From contig SAUG01000086.1 of the NCBI GenBank assembly GCA_011316305.1, forward strand, positions 62,001-126,000: a stretch of DNA of 64,000 bases, read 5' to 3'. A program made the position numbers and the translations under genes. The DNA comes from Rusavskia elegans. Its lineage: Eukaryota > Ascomycota > Lecanoromycetes > Teloschistales > Teloschistaceae. Positions 44,871 through 54,914 of this stretch are shown here, piece by piece. The stretch's first letter is position 1; each line of letters starts with the position of its first letter. Under the pieces are notes generated by a model that worked only from the letters and a program-made list of their open reading frames with translations, ran no database searches and was not told the DNA's origin.

Positions 44871-46895
44871 CTACTTGATCTCTCGCACCAACCTGTCAAT
44901 GACCTTCAACCCCTCCCTTACGGCGGGGACATAATGACACCGCAGCAATTCCCCCTCCCAGACCGTACTCGCGAACGGATTACTCCCCTCCACATCCCCT
45001 CTCAGCGCATCGAATACCCCATCCCCTTTCCTCTCCTCCGTATTCCACAGCGCAGCCACTTTCCGCCCGTGCACCTTCATCACTTGATGCAGCAACCCCA
45101 ACACCGCCTGCGCAGATTTCTCCGGTAGTTGCAGGGAGCAAATATGTAATTGTTTCACAAATGCCGCTACACGCAACGGTGGGACGGAGCGAGGTAGGAG
45201 GATGGACGATAACGCTCGCAAGAGAAGTACCGATGGTGTTTTGAGGTTGACTTTGTTGTTCGTTGTGATTGGTTGGGATAGGTTGTGATGAGAAGAAGGA
45301 TCATGTGGGTCTGGTAGGCGGAGGGATTTGGAGGAGAGTTCGACCTCGGGGTTCAGGGCGAAGGAATGGAGGGTTTTGTAGAGGTGAGTGGTGAAGAATG
45401 AGAGATCTAGGTGGAGGGCGGACGCGGAGCGAGCGGCGTCTTGGCCTTCGAGGAGCGTGAAGGCTGTGGTGGTGCTCAGGAGGGTTGAGCGGAGGGGATC
45501 GTGCTGGGAGTCGGGTTTTTCGGAGGTGTCCAGGGTGTCATCTTCTGTTTCTCCCTGGGTGGAGTCTTCGAACGAGGCGCTGGAGATGAGCTCTTTCAAC
45601 GTTTCGAGAAGATCGCCGAAGAAGTCTTGGTTGATTAAGTGGGCGTATTTTGCGAGACCCTCTAGCACCGCGCCAGTGAGGTTGGGGACACGGGTTTTGA
45701 GGATGCGGAAGTAGGTGACGAAGACTACTTTCAGGGTCTCCGCTTGCAGACGGTCGCGCTCTTCGTGCGAGACGATGGCGTCGGCTTCTTTGAATTCTTT
45801 TTCGACTGCTTTGCGCTCTTTGAGTATCTTGCGGTATTTTTTGGTTCGGAACTCTTTTTTGAATTTAGCTTTTCTGACATCGGTGGAGGCGGGTTTGTCG
45901 ATGCGGTTTTGGGAGCCGCGAGAGGAGAATTCGGAGAGGAGGCGGAGATGGAGGAAGGTATTGAGAACGGATTCGTCAATGCGGTAGTCGCGGGTTTTAA
46001 TTAATTTCGATAGCTGAGTCACACCATCTAGAGACGGGTTGCCGTCGTCGTCCTCACGGAAGAGTTTCTCGAGTGTTTCAAGGCATTTAATGAAATCACC
46101 GTCTCTATTTCTTGTGCTTAACTTGTCGACCAGAATCTTGATGAGCTCGCTTCGGAAGTTGAAATGGGGGACCGCGAGAAGCAAGGCGCATGCGCATGAT
46201 ATGGCTACAGTTGCGATGTTTGCCCTGTCCTCAGATGAACTATCGCCGCTGGCTTTGGCGCTTTTGGCAACCTCTTTGATGTAGTTTTGGTAATTCGTGA
46301 CAAGTGCCTGTTCGAAAGAGCGAAGTTTTCGGACTTCTTTCGATACTTTTTCCGAGCTGTCGAGCTCCCCAAGTGGTCTGATCCGATAGCCTGGTATGAT
46401 GTCTTTATAGACAGCAAGTTGCGTAGCCAATGCCAATTTCTTGACTGTAGCGTTGGTCGAAGCCCCAATCTCAGCGATTTTCCGAAAGCCCCCAATGTGT
46501 TCTTCTGGATTTTCGCTCAGTAAAGTGCCTATCCTTGCCAGTTCTTCTTTGGCCTCGATTATCTGCTGCAGTATGGGAATTTCGACCGGTCTTTCCTCAA
46601 CCTCAGTCTCTTGAGTATCGGACGCATCCTCGTCGCCGCTACCGAAGAGGCTATCCACGGTCTCTTGCTCGCTCTCGGGGGATGCAAGCCTCTCAATACG
46701 CCCTTCTGCAGTCTTGATTGGGAGTCTCGTACTCTCTAAGACTTTCTTCTGCTCTCGCGGCCGTTGCTCGTATTGCTGCTCCAGATTCCACCCTGATGCT
46801 TTGGAAACATGTCCATCATGAGCAAGAGGCTCTGTTGAAGAGAGAGACTCCGGTGGCGAGATTCTCCGTCTCTTAGATGCACGCGCGACTGCCAT
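44871..46895 (-). CDS. NOC3: Nucleolar complex protein 3
   Basis: Single exon, 674 aa, start at MAVARASKRRRISPPES. The basic N terminus carries a nuclear localisation-type cluster (KRRR). Family segments include EIPILQQIIEAKEELARIGT with LLSENPEEHIGGF, KKLALATQLAVYKDIIPGYR, KEVRKLRSFEQALVTNYQNY, FRTKKYRKILKERKAVEKEF, and the CBF/Mak21-type C-terminal region with AAFVKQLHICSLQLPEKSAQ. Noc3 pairs with Noc2 in pre-60S maturation and also functions in replication initiation in yeast. It is divergent from NIP7 with 174 bp between the starts. Confidence 0.9.
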   Translation of the reverse strand: MAVARASKRRRISPPESLSSTEPLAHDGHVSKASGWNLEQQYEQRPREQKKVLESTRLPIKTAEGRIERLASPESEQETVDSLFGSGDEDASDTQETEVEERPVEIPILQQIIEAKEELARIGTLLSENPEEHIGGFRKIAEIGASTNATVKKLALATQLAVYKDIIPGYRIRPLGELDSSEKVSKEVRKLRSFEQALVTNYQNYIKEVAKSAKASGDSSSEDRANIATVAISCACALLLAVPHFNFRSELIKILVDKLSTRNRDGDFIKCLETLEKLFREDDDGNPSLDGVTQLSKLIKTRDYRIDESVLNTFLHLRLLSEFSSRGSQNRIDKPASTDVRKAKFKKEFRTKKYRKILKERKAVEKEFKEADAIVSHEERDRLQAETLKVVFVTYFRILKTRVPNLTGAVLEGLAKYAHLINQDFFGDLLETLKELISSASFEDSTQGETEDDTLDTSEKPDSQHDPLRSTLLSTTTAFTLLEGQDAARSASALHLDLSFFTTHLYKTLHSFALNPEVELSSKSLRLPDPHDPSSHHNLSQPITTNNKVNLKTPSVLLLRALSSILLPRSVPPLRVAAFVKQLHICSLQLPEKSAQAVLGLLHQVMKVHGRKVAALWNTEERKGDGVFDALRGDVEGSNPFASTVWEGELLRCHYVPAVREGLKVIDRLVREIK

Positions 46896-47069
46896 TGCGT
46901 CTGCCAGTATACCTGTAAATACGAATTCGAATTGTGTGTGAAGTCTCTTTGCGGTGCAAATGCCAAGATAATTTCTAAAGTCCGTAGAAAACACAAAGTC
47001 CGAATCCACCTGGAGAAATATATAAAATTTCACATTCAGAAACAGACATGGACAAATCTTGATAACGCA
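46896..47069. promoter_or_regulatory. 174-bp bidirectional promoter, NOC3/NIP7
   Basis: Only 174 bp separate the ATGs of two divergent 60S-biogenesis genes, so both leaders and promoters must lie here. No known ribosome-biogenesis motif was identified with certainty; there is an AT-rich patch with TATATAAAATTT at about 47019-47030. Confidence 0.5.
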
Positions 47070-47752
47070 ATGAGGGCTCTTACGGAAGAGGAAACGCAGA
47101 CGCTCTTCTCAAAGCTTGCCAATTACACTGGTCGATCCCTTAATAATCTCATTCAACCTCCATCAGATTCGTCAAAGGAAGGAGAACGCTATGTGTTCCG
47201 CCTTCACGCCTCCAGAGTTTATTACATGAAGCTTTCTATCGCGAATTTGGCTACTTCGATCTCCCGAGAGGATTTGCTATCTCTGGGTACTTGTCTAGGA
47301 AAGTTTACTAAGACTGGGAAATTTCGATTGCACATCACGGCTCTCGACATCATTGCGCCTCATGCTAGGTACAAGGTCTGGATCAAACCAAATGGAGAGA
47401 TGCCGTTTCTGTATGGAGGCAACATAGTCAAGGCGCATATAGGGAGGTGGAGCGAAGACTGTCCTGAGCACCAAGGTGTTGTCGTTTTCTCCATGGATGA
47501 TAAACCACTGGTACGCATGCTCAGCAAGCCTTCTTGAGACGACCAAGTTCTGAATAATGACTGTTGTGAAAGGGGTTCGGAGTCACTGCCAGATCGACTG
47601 CCGAGACTCGACGACTGGACCCAACAAGCATAACGGTATTCAGACAGGCTGATGTTGGGGAGTATCTCAGAGAGGTAGAAAAGCCATGCTTCCTTTCTCT
47701 GCTAAATAACGCTAAACTGATACAGGAGGACACGCTGTTCACGACAACATGA
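47070..47752 (+). CDS. NIP7: 60S ribosome biogenesis protein Nip7
   Basis: Three exons: 47070-47510, 47573-47674 and 47726-47752; 189 aa. Near-complete match to the conserved family: MRALTEEETQTLFSKLANYT, YVFRLHASRVYYMKLSIANL, CLGKFTKTGKFRLHITALDI, KVWIKPNGEMPFLYGGNIVK, RWSEDCPEHQGVVVFSMDDK, then across intron 1 GFGVTARSTAETRRLDPTSI and EYLREEDTLFTTT. The C-terminal half is a PUA RNA-binding domain. Nip7 acts in pre-60S assembly and 27S rRNA processing. Confidence 0.95.
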
Positions 47753-48279
47753 GCTGAATTGAAGAGCAGTACAACTTTCTAGTGCTGGCAGAAGCGGTTG
47801 AGTGGCATTTGCATGAAGTCCATGACGGAAGAGGTCGCCGGCTGGCTGATGATACCCCGAAATAATGAAGCTTAATTGTCCTGAATTCCTCTTCCTGAAA
47901 AGAAGCAGGAAGTTCGACTGTCGATTTGCTGGAATCTGCTGTCTGCACTGCGGTCTCTTGTATCGTCTTCCCCATTTTGCGAGCGCGATCCAATGACCGT
48001 AGACATCAGTAGCATGGTGGCCAGACTTGAGAGTCGATGACTGATGATTTGTGTGTCTTTCAAGGCTTCGAATGGACTTGATGATCTTGGTCTTCGGAGG
48101 CCTGGTGGGTGGTGGTAGCAACGTCGGTGCACTGGATGTGGCGCCTTGCAAGATGGCGATGGGCATTTTCTTTCAAGCAGATTGCTTTTTTATTAGGTCT
48201 CCGTCGTAGCAACTTCTGGTTATAGCTTGAAATAAGGCTGGCATGGGCGGCAAGATGGTGGACATGTGACGAGATGCTA
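47753..48279. other. Region between NIP7 and RDS3, no firm gene
   Basis: About 530 bp between the stops of convergent genes. The minus strand has several overlapping short open frames with moderate coding look (for example from 47993: MDRARKMGKTIQETAVQTAD), but none has family motifs and no splice model joins them convincingly. Confidence 0.35.
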
Positions 48280-48653
48280 TCAATGATTTCTGAAATTCTT
48301 TTTCTGGTAGAAGAGATCCGTCCTGGAAGATCCAAGGTTGATGATTTTGGGGCATCCATCACGATCTTTCTCGAGCCTTGTACACTCAAAGCAGTAGAAG
48401 GCGTCACTGATCCCTTCGCCGCCGCATACGACGCATTTGTTCTGATAGTTGCCGAACGAACATTCATCGCAGATCCGAACGAGAGTCGTAGGTCTGACAT
48501 AACTATCACAGACGGGACATTTGCCATCACATTTGTCGCATAGTCTTCCTATAGCTATGCCTGGCTGCTTTCGGCACATAACGAGATCACTGTGATTGTC
48601 AGCATGAAGTAAGGGAAACCGGCGGAGATGGCTTACGGATGATGGCGAGACAT
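48280..48653 (-). CDS. RDS3: SF3b spliceosome subunit Rds3 (PHF5A)
   Basis: Two exons: 48653-48637 and 48589-48280; 108 aa, the usual length. The first exon holds only MSRHHP less one base. It reads [80 protein letters not shown] and [17 protein letters not shown]. The cysteines form the three-zinc knot of PHF5A/Rds3, which with SF3B1 makes the branch-site adenosine pocket of the U2 snRNP. It is divergent from the pinin-like gene with 308 bp between starts. Confidence 0.95.
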
Positions 48654-48961
48654 GGCCCTCAAAGCTCACGATTTCGAAGTAGGTGCACTGCAAGGTTGGC
48701 GCCAGTGACCGGTCCAGATAAGCGTCTTCGAGAAGAAGAAGTTGGAGAAATCCAGATCGCGGATTTCTCCGCGAACGCTAGCCGAGGATCTGCGATGTCT
48801 TGGCATTCGGATTACCTCGAAAAGGTTTTTGGTCCAAGTAGATTCCTGGTTCCAAGTCACATCACGCCGATTGGCAACGCCCATCTTATTTGGCAGTCTA
48901 CTTGTCCGATATTCCATGGTCTTAAGCTGACATAGCCTGGCGCATACTGCCAGAAACAAAG

Positions 48962-50015
48962 ATGTACGTATCAATGCATCTGGAGATACTACAGCCTGCT
49001 AACTTATATGGCTGCAGGGCCGTTGCTTCAGCTGTCATCGTTCCGGAGGTCGAGGAGCAGTCTACACAACCTCTGGATTCTGCAAAGCGCAGGAATTCGT
49101 CCCTATCGGAAGAAAGCACCAAAAGAATCAGACTCGGCTCAGAGATCAGTCGCAACCAGATAGAAACCTCGTACACAACCACAGAACCCGCTCGACTCTC
49201 CGATCGTAGAAAGAGCGGTCAATTGGAGGAGCGCAAGCGTGGGCAAAGACTGTTCGGCGCTCTGCTCGGCACGTTATCCCAGAGCTCATCGTCGACAGCA
49301 AACAAGCGCCGTACAGATATCGAAAAGAAACAGCAGGCAAAGCTGAAATTACAGGCTGAAGAACATGAAGAGCAGAAGAAACAACGTTTGGAATCGCTGA
49401 TGGCAGTACGCCGGAAGGAGCAGAAGAAGTATGATAAGCAATCGGTCCGTCAATAACCTATCACCAGACACGTCCTTCATCCAGCTAATCATCCCCTTAG
49501 ATGCGTATACGCCATTCGACCATGCTTGCCCAAGCCCACTTCCTCCAGACCAAGGCAGAGCCAAGGCTGGTAGGTAGAATTACTAAGCCTCTTTGGATAT
49601 TTAACTGAACGTATTGTAGTGCTACAAGCCTTGGGAACTACTACCCGGTGAAGATGCAAGGATAAAGTCACAAATCGATGAGGCCGAAGGAACGATTCAG
49701 CGAGAAGCAGCACAATTTGAACCAGAAACGGGCAAGGAGAGTACGGAGTCTCAAGCAGCTGCGGAGTCACCAGTCTTGGAATCAAAAGTCGATAGCGAGC
49801 AGCCAACCGACGCCGCAGAGGAGACGGTGGGTCCCGAGACTAACGGCCATGAAGAGCTGAACGGTAAAGCAAATGGTGAGACAACTGACAAGAACGCTAA
49901 TGTTTCGCCTCCGGAGCCCCAGCAAGTGTCCGCAGACCAGCAGGAAAATCTAAAAGATCACGATGACGACGGAGGCGAGATGGTGGAGGCTGACGAGGAC
50001 ATGGTCATTTACTAA
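48962..50015 (+). CDS. Pinin/SDK/MemA-domain protein with intron-split start codon
   Basis: Four exons: 48962-48963, 49018-49444, 49501-49569 and 49620-50015; 297 aa. The intron 48964-49017 (GTACGT donor, GCTAAC branch, CTGCAG acceptor) lies inside the start codon: AT|G. The spliced start is MAVASAVIVPEVEEQSTQ. Pinin-domain sequence follows: RSGQ-like KSGQLEERKRGQRLFGALLG, TANKRRTDIEKKQQAKLKLQ, EEQKKQRLESLMAVRRKEQK, then MLAQAHFLQTKAEPRLCYKP and WELLPGEDARIKSQIDEAEG. The C-terminal tail is acidic (DDDGGEMVEADEDMVIY). Pinin associates with the exon junction and splicing machinery. The unspliced first intron is in frame and stop-free, so retention would add 18 residues after the same ATG. Confidence 0.85.
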
Positions 50016-50451
50016 CAGACCCATTTTTAATCTGCCTTGTTTTCCCCAGTAGGAATACTTCTGCGCAAACATCAGCCGGCAGACTTCCAACCGCGCTGTT
50101 CAGGCCAGGCAAGGACTTGTTTAATTCGGGTTTCCATTATCGAAGATAACCTTCTTAGGAGATCATCAGGAACAGATCTCAAGCTCGCTCTGGCCAGCTC
50201 TACGTCTGACAATGACTTTCAGCGCTGAGATCCAATTATCGAACAACATTGAAATTGTATCGTTTTCATAGTCCAATCGCCCGTGTACGATTTCAATTCT
50301 CCATTCTGTGAAAGTAGAAATTTACTTGCATGGAGCCTCGGTCTGGTCGAGGCGGGGCAAGGAACACTTTTGCCTCGAATCATTCTGCCTCCGTAATAAT
50401 CAATCATTATCATAAGTTCTAGCACGCTGCTAGAACAAGAACAAGACGGCG
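50016..50451. other. Intergenic
   Basis: 436 bp between two plus-strand genes; no supported gene. Confidence 0.4.
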
Positions 50452-51797
50452 ATGGACTTCATCGAAGAATTCCTGGATCCTCGAATTGAAAGCCAAAGCA
50501 CGCACCTCAACGGTATACAATACCGTACGTCGGAATGCCACAGAATGGACATACGATTGTCCATGTTCTAAGCTCTTGATTTTGACACGGCAACAGATTA
50601 TCTCTTTGGTCAACCAAAGGGCAGTCCCAGAGCTACGGTTTTCCTGGTAATTGCTATTAAAATCAAATCAATCAAAGCAGTATTGAGTATTTGTACATGC
50701 AGTTCCATGGCTGGCCGGACCTTTCTATTGGGTGGAGCAATCAGATCCCGATGCTCCTTGATATGGGATTTCTTGTTGTCGCTCCTGACATGATTGGATA
50801 CGGCCAAACGGTGAGTCAACCTGGAAGTTGGTTGACCCTATGTCCTGATTCCTCTCTTCGATCAGGAAGCCCCTCATGTACCACCGGAGTCAATCGCCTT
50901 CTACAGCTTCAGAAGGATTGCGGACGACGTGAAGGAGCTAGCACAGCAACTCGGGGTATCGAGAGTCATTCTTGGCGGCCATGACTGGTGAGTACGCGTG
51001 GAATACGTTCGAAGAGGCCATGTTAAACGAAGTAGGGGTGGTGCAATCGTATACCGAATTGCGTTGTGGTGTCCGGAGCTGGTGACCCACATCTTCACTG
51101 TCTGCACACCATATACGGCTCCATCTAAAACCTACGCGCCCCTGGAAGAAATGCTCCAAAGCGGCAAAGTGCCGAACTTCGGCTACCAGCTTCAACTTGC
51201 GAGTGGTCAGCTTGAGGAGGTCATTCGATCAAGGGAGCAGATTAGACAGTTGCTCAACGGTCTTTACGGAGGTATGACATCAGAAGGGCTACCAGGATTT
51301 GACGTGAAGACTGGCGTCCATCTCGATAGATTACCTCAGCTAAGGCATACAAAATTGATGAGTAAGAGACTGCTTGACTTCTACGCTGACCAATATGCGA
51401 AGAACGGCATCCATGGTACTTGTAAGTGCAGTACTCCTCCCAAGAAGTCACCGTCTGAAGAGAAGCAGTAAACTGGTACAGGAATCGGGAGCAGAATTTC
51501 AAGGAAGAGCTTAGGTGAAGAGATTTTCGCTTATGTGGGGTAAAGTGCGTACTGATCTTGGTCGTTCCAAGGCTCACAAACACAACAATACGCGTCCCGG
51601 TGCTTTTTATCGCGGCGACCAAAGATGAGGCCTTACCCCCAAGCATGTCACGAGCTATGGATAAGCATATCCCACACCTAACACGAAAGACTGTCAATAC
51701 TCATCACTGGGCGTTGTGGGAAAAGCCAGAGGAGGTGAACCAAATCATTCGAGAATGGCTTGGAGAGACGACGATACAGCAGAAGAGCCACTTATAA
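50452..51797 (+). CDS. Epoxide hydrolase (alpha/beta hydrolase fold)
   Basis: Seven exons: 50452-50524, 50597-50646, 50703-50810, 50866-50987, 51036-51421, 51469-51514 and 51572-51797; 336 aa. Motifs: oxyanion-hole FHGWPDLSIGW (HGWP), VVAPDMIGYGQT, the nucleophile elbow GGHDWGGAIVYR (Asp of HDWGG, assembled across intron 4), the cap-domain tyrosine region HGTLNWYRNREQNFKEEL (restored by intron 5 and exon 6), VPVLFIAATKDEALPPSM (acid residue) and VNTHHWALWEKPEEV (catalytic His). This is the soluble epoxide hydrolase signature: opening of epoxides to diols in detoxification or secondary metabolism. Physiological substrate unknown. Confidence 0.9.
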
Positions 51798-52580
51798 GAA
51801 CAGCGAGCACAGCAAACCGAACGACAGTGCATACAATTTCGTGAATTCGTGTCAGATTTTAGAGGTGTGGCCGACAAATGGCCTGACGAGGATTTCGAAA
51901 TGATTACGCAGTGAAACTTTTGCTCATTCGACTTTTGAATCCTTTCTAATACTATCCTATTGTATCTGCTTGTATGTATGGATGTATGGCTTTCTATTTA
52001 CTATTACCGTCCTTGGAGTGACAGAAGAGGTAATATGATGATAGCGAAAGCCACAGATCTTTGTTGCCCATGCATATGCTTGTCAATTGGTCGTCATTGA
52101 TGGACGCCACAGAACTGCAGCTGGGCGAGGCATCTGCCGATTTGGTTATCGATGGACAGAAGTCCAATCGACCGAGCAGCGGGGTAAGTAAATCGCTGTT
52201 TCGCTCGGTGTAAACAGAAAAATCCAGTTCACGCGGCATTGCTGTGATATATATACTTATTTAGCGCGCAAGCGCTTGGCGCTTCCGGGATTCTGGGACA
52301 TTGAATAGAATCCACGTGAACAGCCCATCGGCTGGTCGTATTTGTATTCAACAGCAACGACAATGTGAGGCGCCGAATACACCTATGAACCGATACTGGT
52401 CCAGGTCCCTTCGAGGCTAAGACTAGTTAACATACGCTTCTATCCGGCTTAGCAGCTGTGCGTTAATATCTGAGCAATGATAGAACGATATTCGCTGTCG
52501 AGCTGTTCGTCCCTCAGTGCGATTGATTGCTGAGAAACCACCTTGATCGACAACCCCCTGAATTCGATTTCGATATCTTC
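51798..52580. other. Intergenic with left flanking degenerate repeat
   Basis: About 780 bp. Contains the minus-strand repeat copy at 52156-52282. Several TATATA stretches; no supported gene. Confidence 0.45.
52156..52282 (-). repeat. Degenerate repeat flanking the phosphatase gene, left copy
   Basis: Read on the minus strand it starts GCGCCAAGCGCTTGCGCGC and ends in sequence translating as RELDF.VYTERN.DLLTPLLG. The same order of blocks is present on the plus strand at 54478-54682, with about 75 bp fewer between blocks here. Confidence 0.6.
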
Positions 52581-54182
52581 ATGAATGACATTCTCCCTTC
52601 ACGTGTTTCCTTTCTCTGGCTGCTTGCCGTGATACTGGCAGGCTACTATGTAACACGATTCTTCGAATCAGCAACCAGCTTCTTCATCGTCCCAAGCCTT
52701 CCTTTATTTCAGGCTGCAAATATGGATATATCGGTCGATCTAAGCTGGCACGCGCCAATTTCCTCGAGTGTCAACAGCCTTAGTTCAGCGATTAATGGCA
52801 CAGGAACCTATGGCTTTGTTTTCAATTCTTCGACACTACCAGAAGAAATTCCATATGGTATCGTGATTTTCTTCCTCTGTAAATTTTTGGTAGCTCACAA
52901 TTACTTAGGAGCGTACAATTGGTGCAATATGCCGCATGTCCGGCGCGCCGAATATCCAAAGGTGAACTCGTCGTTTGTTCTCGAATACGTCGAGGTAATT
53001 CACCGACACCATAAGCGCACCCCCTACGCCGCCAATACCTTTCCAGTCGAGACATACCCATGGTATTGCGATAACGAAGCCCTCTTCTACTACGGCGCCC
53101 CCTTACCAACCCACGGTGCCAATCATTCTGCCAACACCTACTGGAGCGTATACACTTCCTCATCTAATCCTCTGGCACCTCGGGGATTTAACGGAACTTG
53201 TCAGTTTCCACAGATCACCCGCGGAGGGCTTGATGACAGCTGGCAGCATGGCAATGATCTGTACGGCGTCTACCACGATCTGCTTGGGTTCCTGCCTGAG
53301 AAATACGATCCAAATCTTGTCAGTTTCCGCGTCACGAACAACGTTATCACTTCGCAGGTCGCCAGCATGGTAACTTCGGGCATGTTTGGCGGCGAAGCGC
53401 AGCAGAACTTACCCTTGCTTGTTCAGCCTGCCAGCATCGACAGTCTCGAGCCCGCATACACTTGCTTAGCGGCGAAGAACAGTTTCTTAGCGTATGGCGC
53501 CGGTAGCAGCGACTCAGGCTGGACTTCGCATCTGAAGGCTGCCTCTGACCTATACGCAACTCTCGATACCATCAGTGGTATTCCCCCTACGGATTCAGGC
53601 TTCCACATGTCCTTTGACCATTACTTCGACAATCTCTCTGCACGACTCTGCGACGCAAAGCCACTCCCCTGCAATGCCAGCAACTCGTCTCTCTGCGTTA
53701 CGCAGGCGATGGCTGACAAGGTTTTTCGTTTAGGGCAGTACGAGTACAGCTACCTTTACCGAGACGCCGGGCCACGCACGCTTGAGTACAGCGCTGGCAG
53801 TTACGGCATCTGGGTCGCGGAGTTGGCGCAAAATCTACGACATGCGATGCATGCAACTGACTCGGCGAGTACCGGTAACAGAACGAGTAGTGGCATTAGA
53901 TATCGACACAATATCGCCCACGACGGAAGCGTTAGTCGTATACTGAGCATCTTGCAGATCGAACAGATGGTGTGGCCAGGCATGGGCAGTGAGGTGGTGT
54001 TCGAGCTATATAAAAGGAAAGTGGACCAGCAATACTACATCAGAGTGTTGTGGGGTGGACAAGTGCTGAAGAGTAGCAACCTTGGTGTCTTGGATATGCT
54101 TCAGGTCGAGATACTCCTCGCCTATTTTGACGGGCTTGTAGGTCAGAGAGCAAAGAAAATTCCTAGTCTGTGTAGCTTGTGA
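52581..54182 (+). CDS. Histidine acid phosphatase family protein
   Basis: Two exons: 52581-52857 and 52909-54182; 516 aa. One N-terminal signal/anchor (SFLWLLAVILAGYYVT, residues 10-25). The spliced junction restores IPYGAYNWCNMPHVRRAEYP. The phosphohistidine motif is VEVIHRHHKRTPYAANTFPV (RHxxRTP, about residues 125-140) and the distal acid motif is HNIAHDGSVSRILSILQIEQ (HD). Clade-typical segments such as AMADKVFRLGQYEYSYLYRD are present. Branch-2 histidine phosphatases include phytases and acid phosphatases; the substrate is unknown. The 51-nt intron is a multiple of three without a stop, so an unspliced reading frame exists but contains a 17-residue insertion. Confidence 0.85.
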   Translation: MNDILPSRVSFLWLLAVILAGYYVTRFFESATSFFIVPSLPLFQAANMDISVDLSWHAPISSSVNSLSSAINGTGTYGFVFNSSTLPEEIPYGIVIFFLCKFLVAHNYLGAYNWCNMPHVRRAEYPKVNSSFVLEYVEVIHRHHKRTPYAANTFPVETYPWYCDNEALFYYGAPLPTHGANHSANTYWSVYTSSSNPLAPRGFNGTCQFPQITRGGLDDSWQHGNDLYGVYHDLLGFLPEKYDPNLVSFRVTNNVITSQVASMVTSGMFGGEAQQNLPLLVQPASIDSLEPAYTCLAAKNSFLAYGAGSSDSGWTSHLKAASDLYATLDTISGIPPTDSGFHMSFDHYFDNLSARLCDAKPLPCNASNSSLCVTQAMADKVFRLGQYEYSYLYRDAGPRTLEYSAGSYGIWVAELAQNLRHAMHATDSASTGNRTSSGIRYRHNIAHDGSVSRILSILQIEQMVWPGMGSEVVFELYKRKVDQQYYIRVLWGGQVLKSSNLGVLDMLQVEILLAYFDGLVGQRAKKIPSLCSL

Positions 54183-54477
54183 AGTTAGAAGCCAAGGGTG
54201 ATCAGCTGATATAGGTATTAGGGAAGTTGGTGAACAATGGCACATCCCCGTACAACCAAGCTTCCTCGGTCGCTGTACTAGAGCCTGCATAAGATCCGTG
54301 GGAATCCCTGTGACAGGGGCTTTCCTCGAGATCTCTAGATCGGCCCAACGTGGTGCTGCATTCTTGGAAGTCTGACATCAAGGATACTATGGCTTGTATT
54401 GTTAAAAAGTTCCGTCTAACGCTCGATCGGAAATCCGCCGACTAAAGTGCCCCTAGGTGCTATATCTCAAAATAGAC

Positions 54478-54682
54478 GCGCCAAGCACTTGCGCGCCAAT
54501 TCGGCACCACTATATTGTACTACCAAAGAAAGCAAGCTTTTAAATGATTGGTATCTGCAAGCGCCAAGATTGTTACCTCATCAATATCGCAACAACGCTC
54601 AAGAGAGCTCGACTTTTTTATCTACATCGAGCGAAACATCGATTACCTTTCTCCGCTGCTCGGTCCGTTGAGCTTCTTCTGT
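54478..54682 (+). repeat. Degenerate repeat flanking the phosphatase gene, right copy
   Basis: Begins GCGCCAAGCACTTGCGCGCC and ends with a segment translating as RELDFFIYIERNIDYLSPLL then GPLSF, parallel to the left copy at 52156-52282 in inverted orientation. The differences include many transitions. The pair points away from the phosphatase gene between them. Confidence 0.6.
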
Positions 54683-54716
54683 TGCCTGCGAATTGTGATA
54701 CTGCTTCTTATGACCC

Positions 54717-54914
54717 TTTGCAACGCGATACCGTTTGTAACACGCTAAAGTTGGCTTTGGGCACCCGGGCAACCAGATAGGCGGTGGAGATAAGGTTAAG
54801 GCTGATCAGAGCCCTCGTAGTCCCTCAGCAGGCGCCTTCTAGACATCGGACCCGCCTATAGCCCGCCTGATTAACGTACTCACTAGCGTGTTGTAAAGGG
54901 TATCGCGTTGCAAA
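54717..54914. mobile_element. 198-bp element with 31-bp terminal inverted repeats
   Basis: Left arm 54717-54747 starts TTTGCAACGCGATACC; the right arm 54884-54914 is its reverse complement at 28 of 31 positions. The interior has no coding capacity. No clear target-site duplication is visible, so this may be a degraded MITE or the edge of a larger element that includes the preceding repeat. Confidence 0.5.

Noticed and set aside
47739..48166. Possible extra gene on the minus strand between NIP7 and RDS3
   Set aside because: Overlapping short frames look partly coding, but no splice model or family motif supports a protein.
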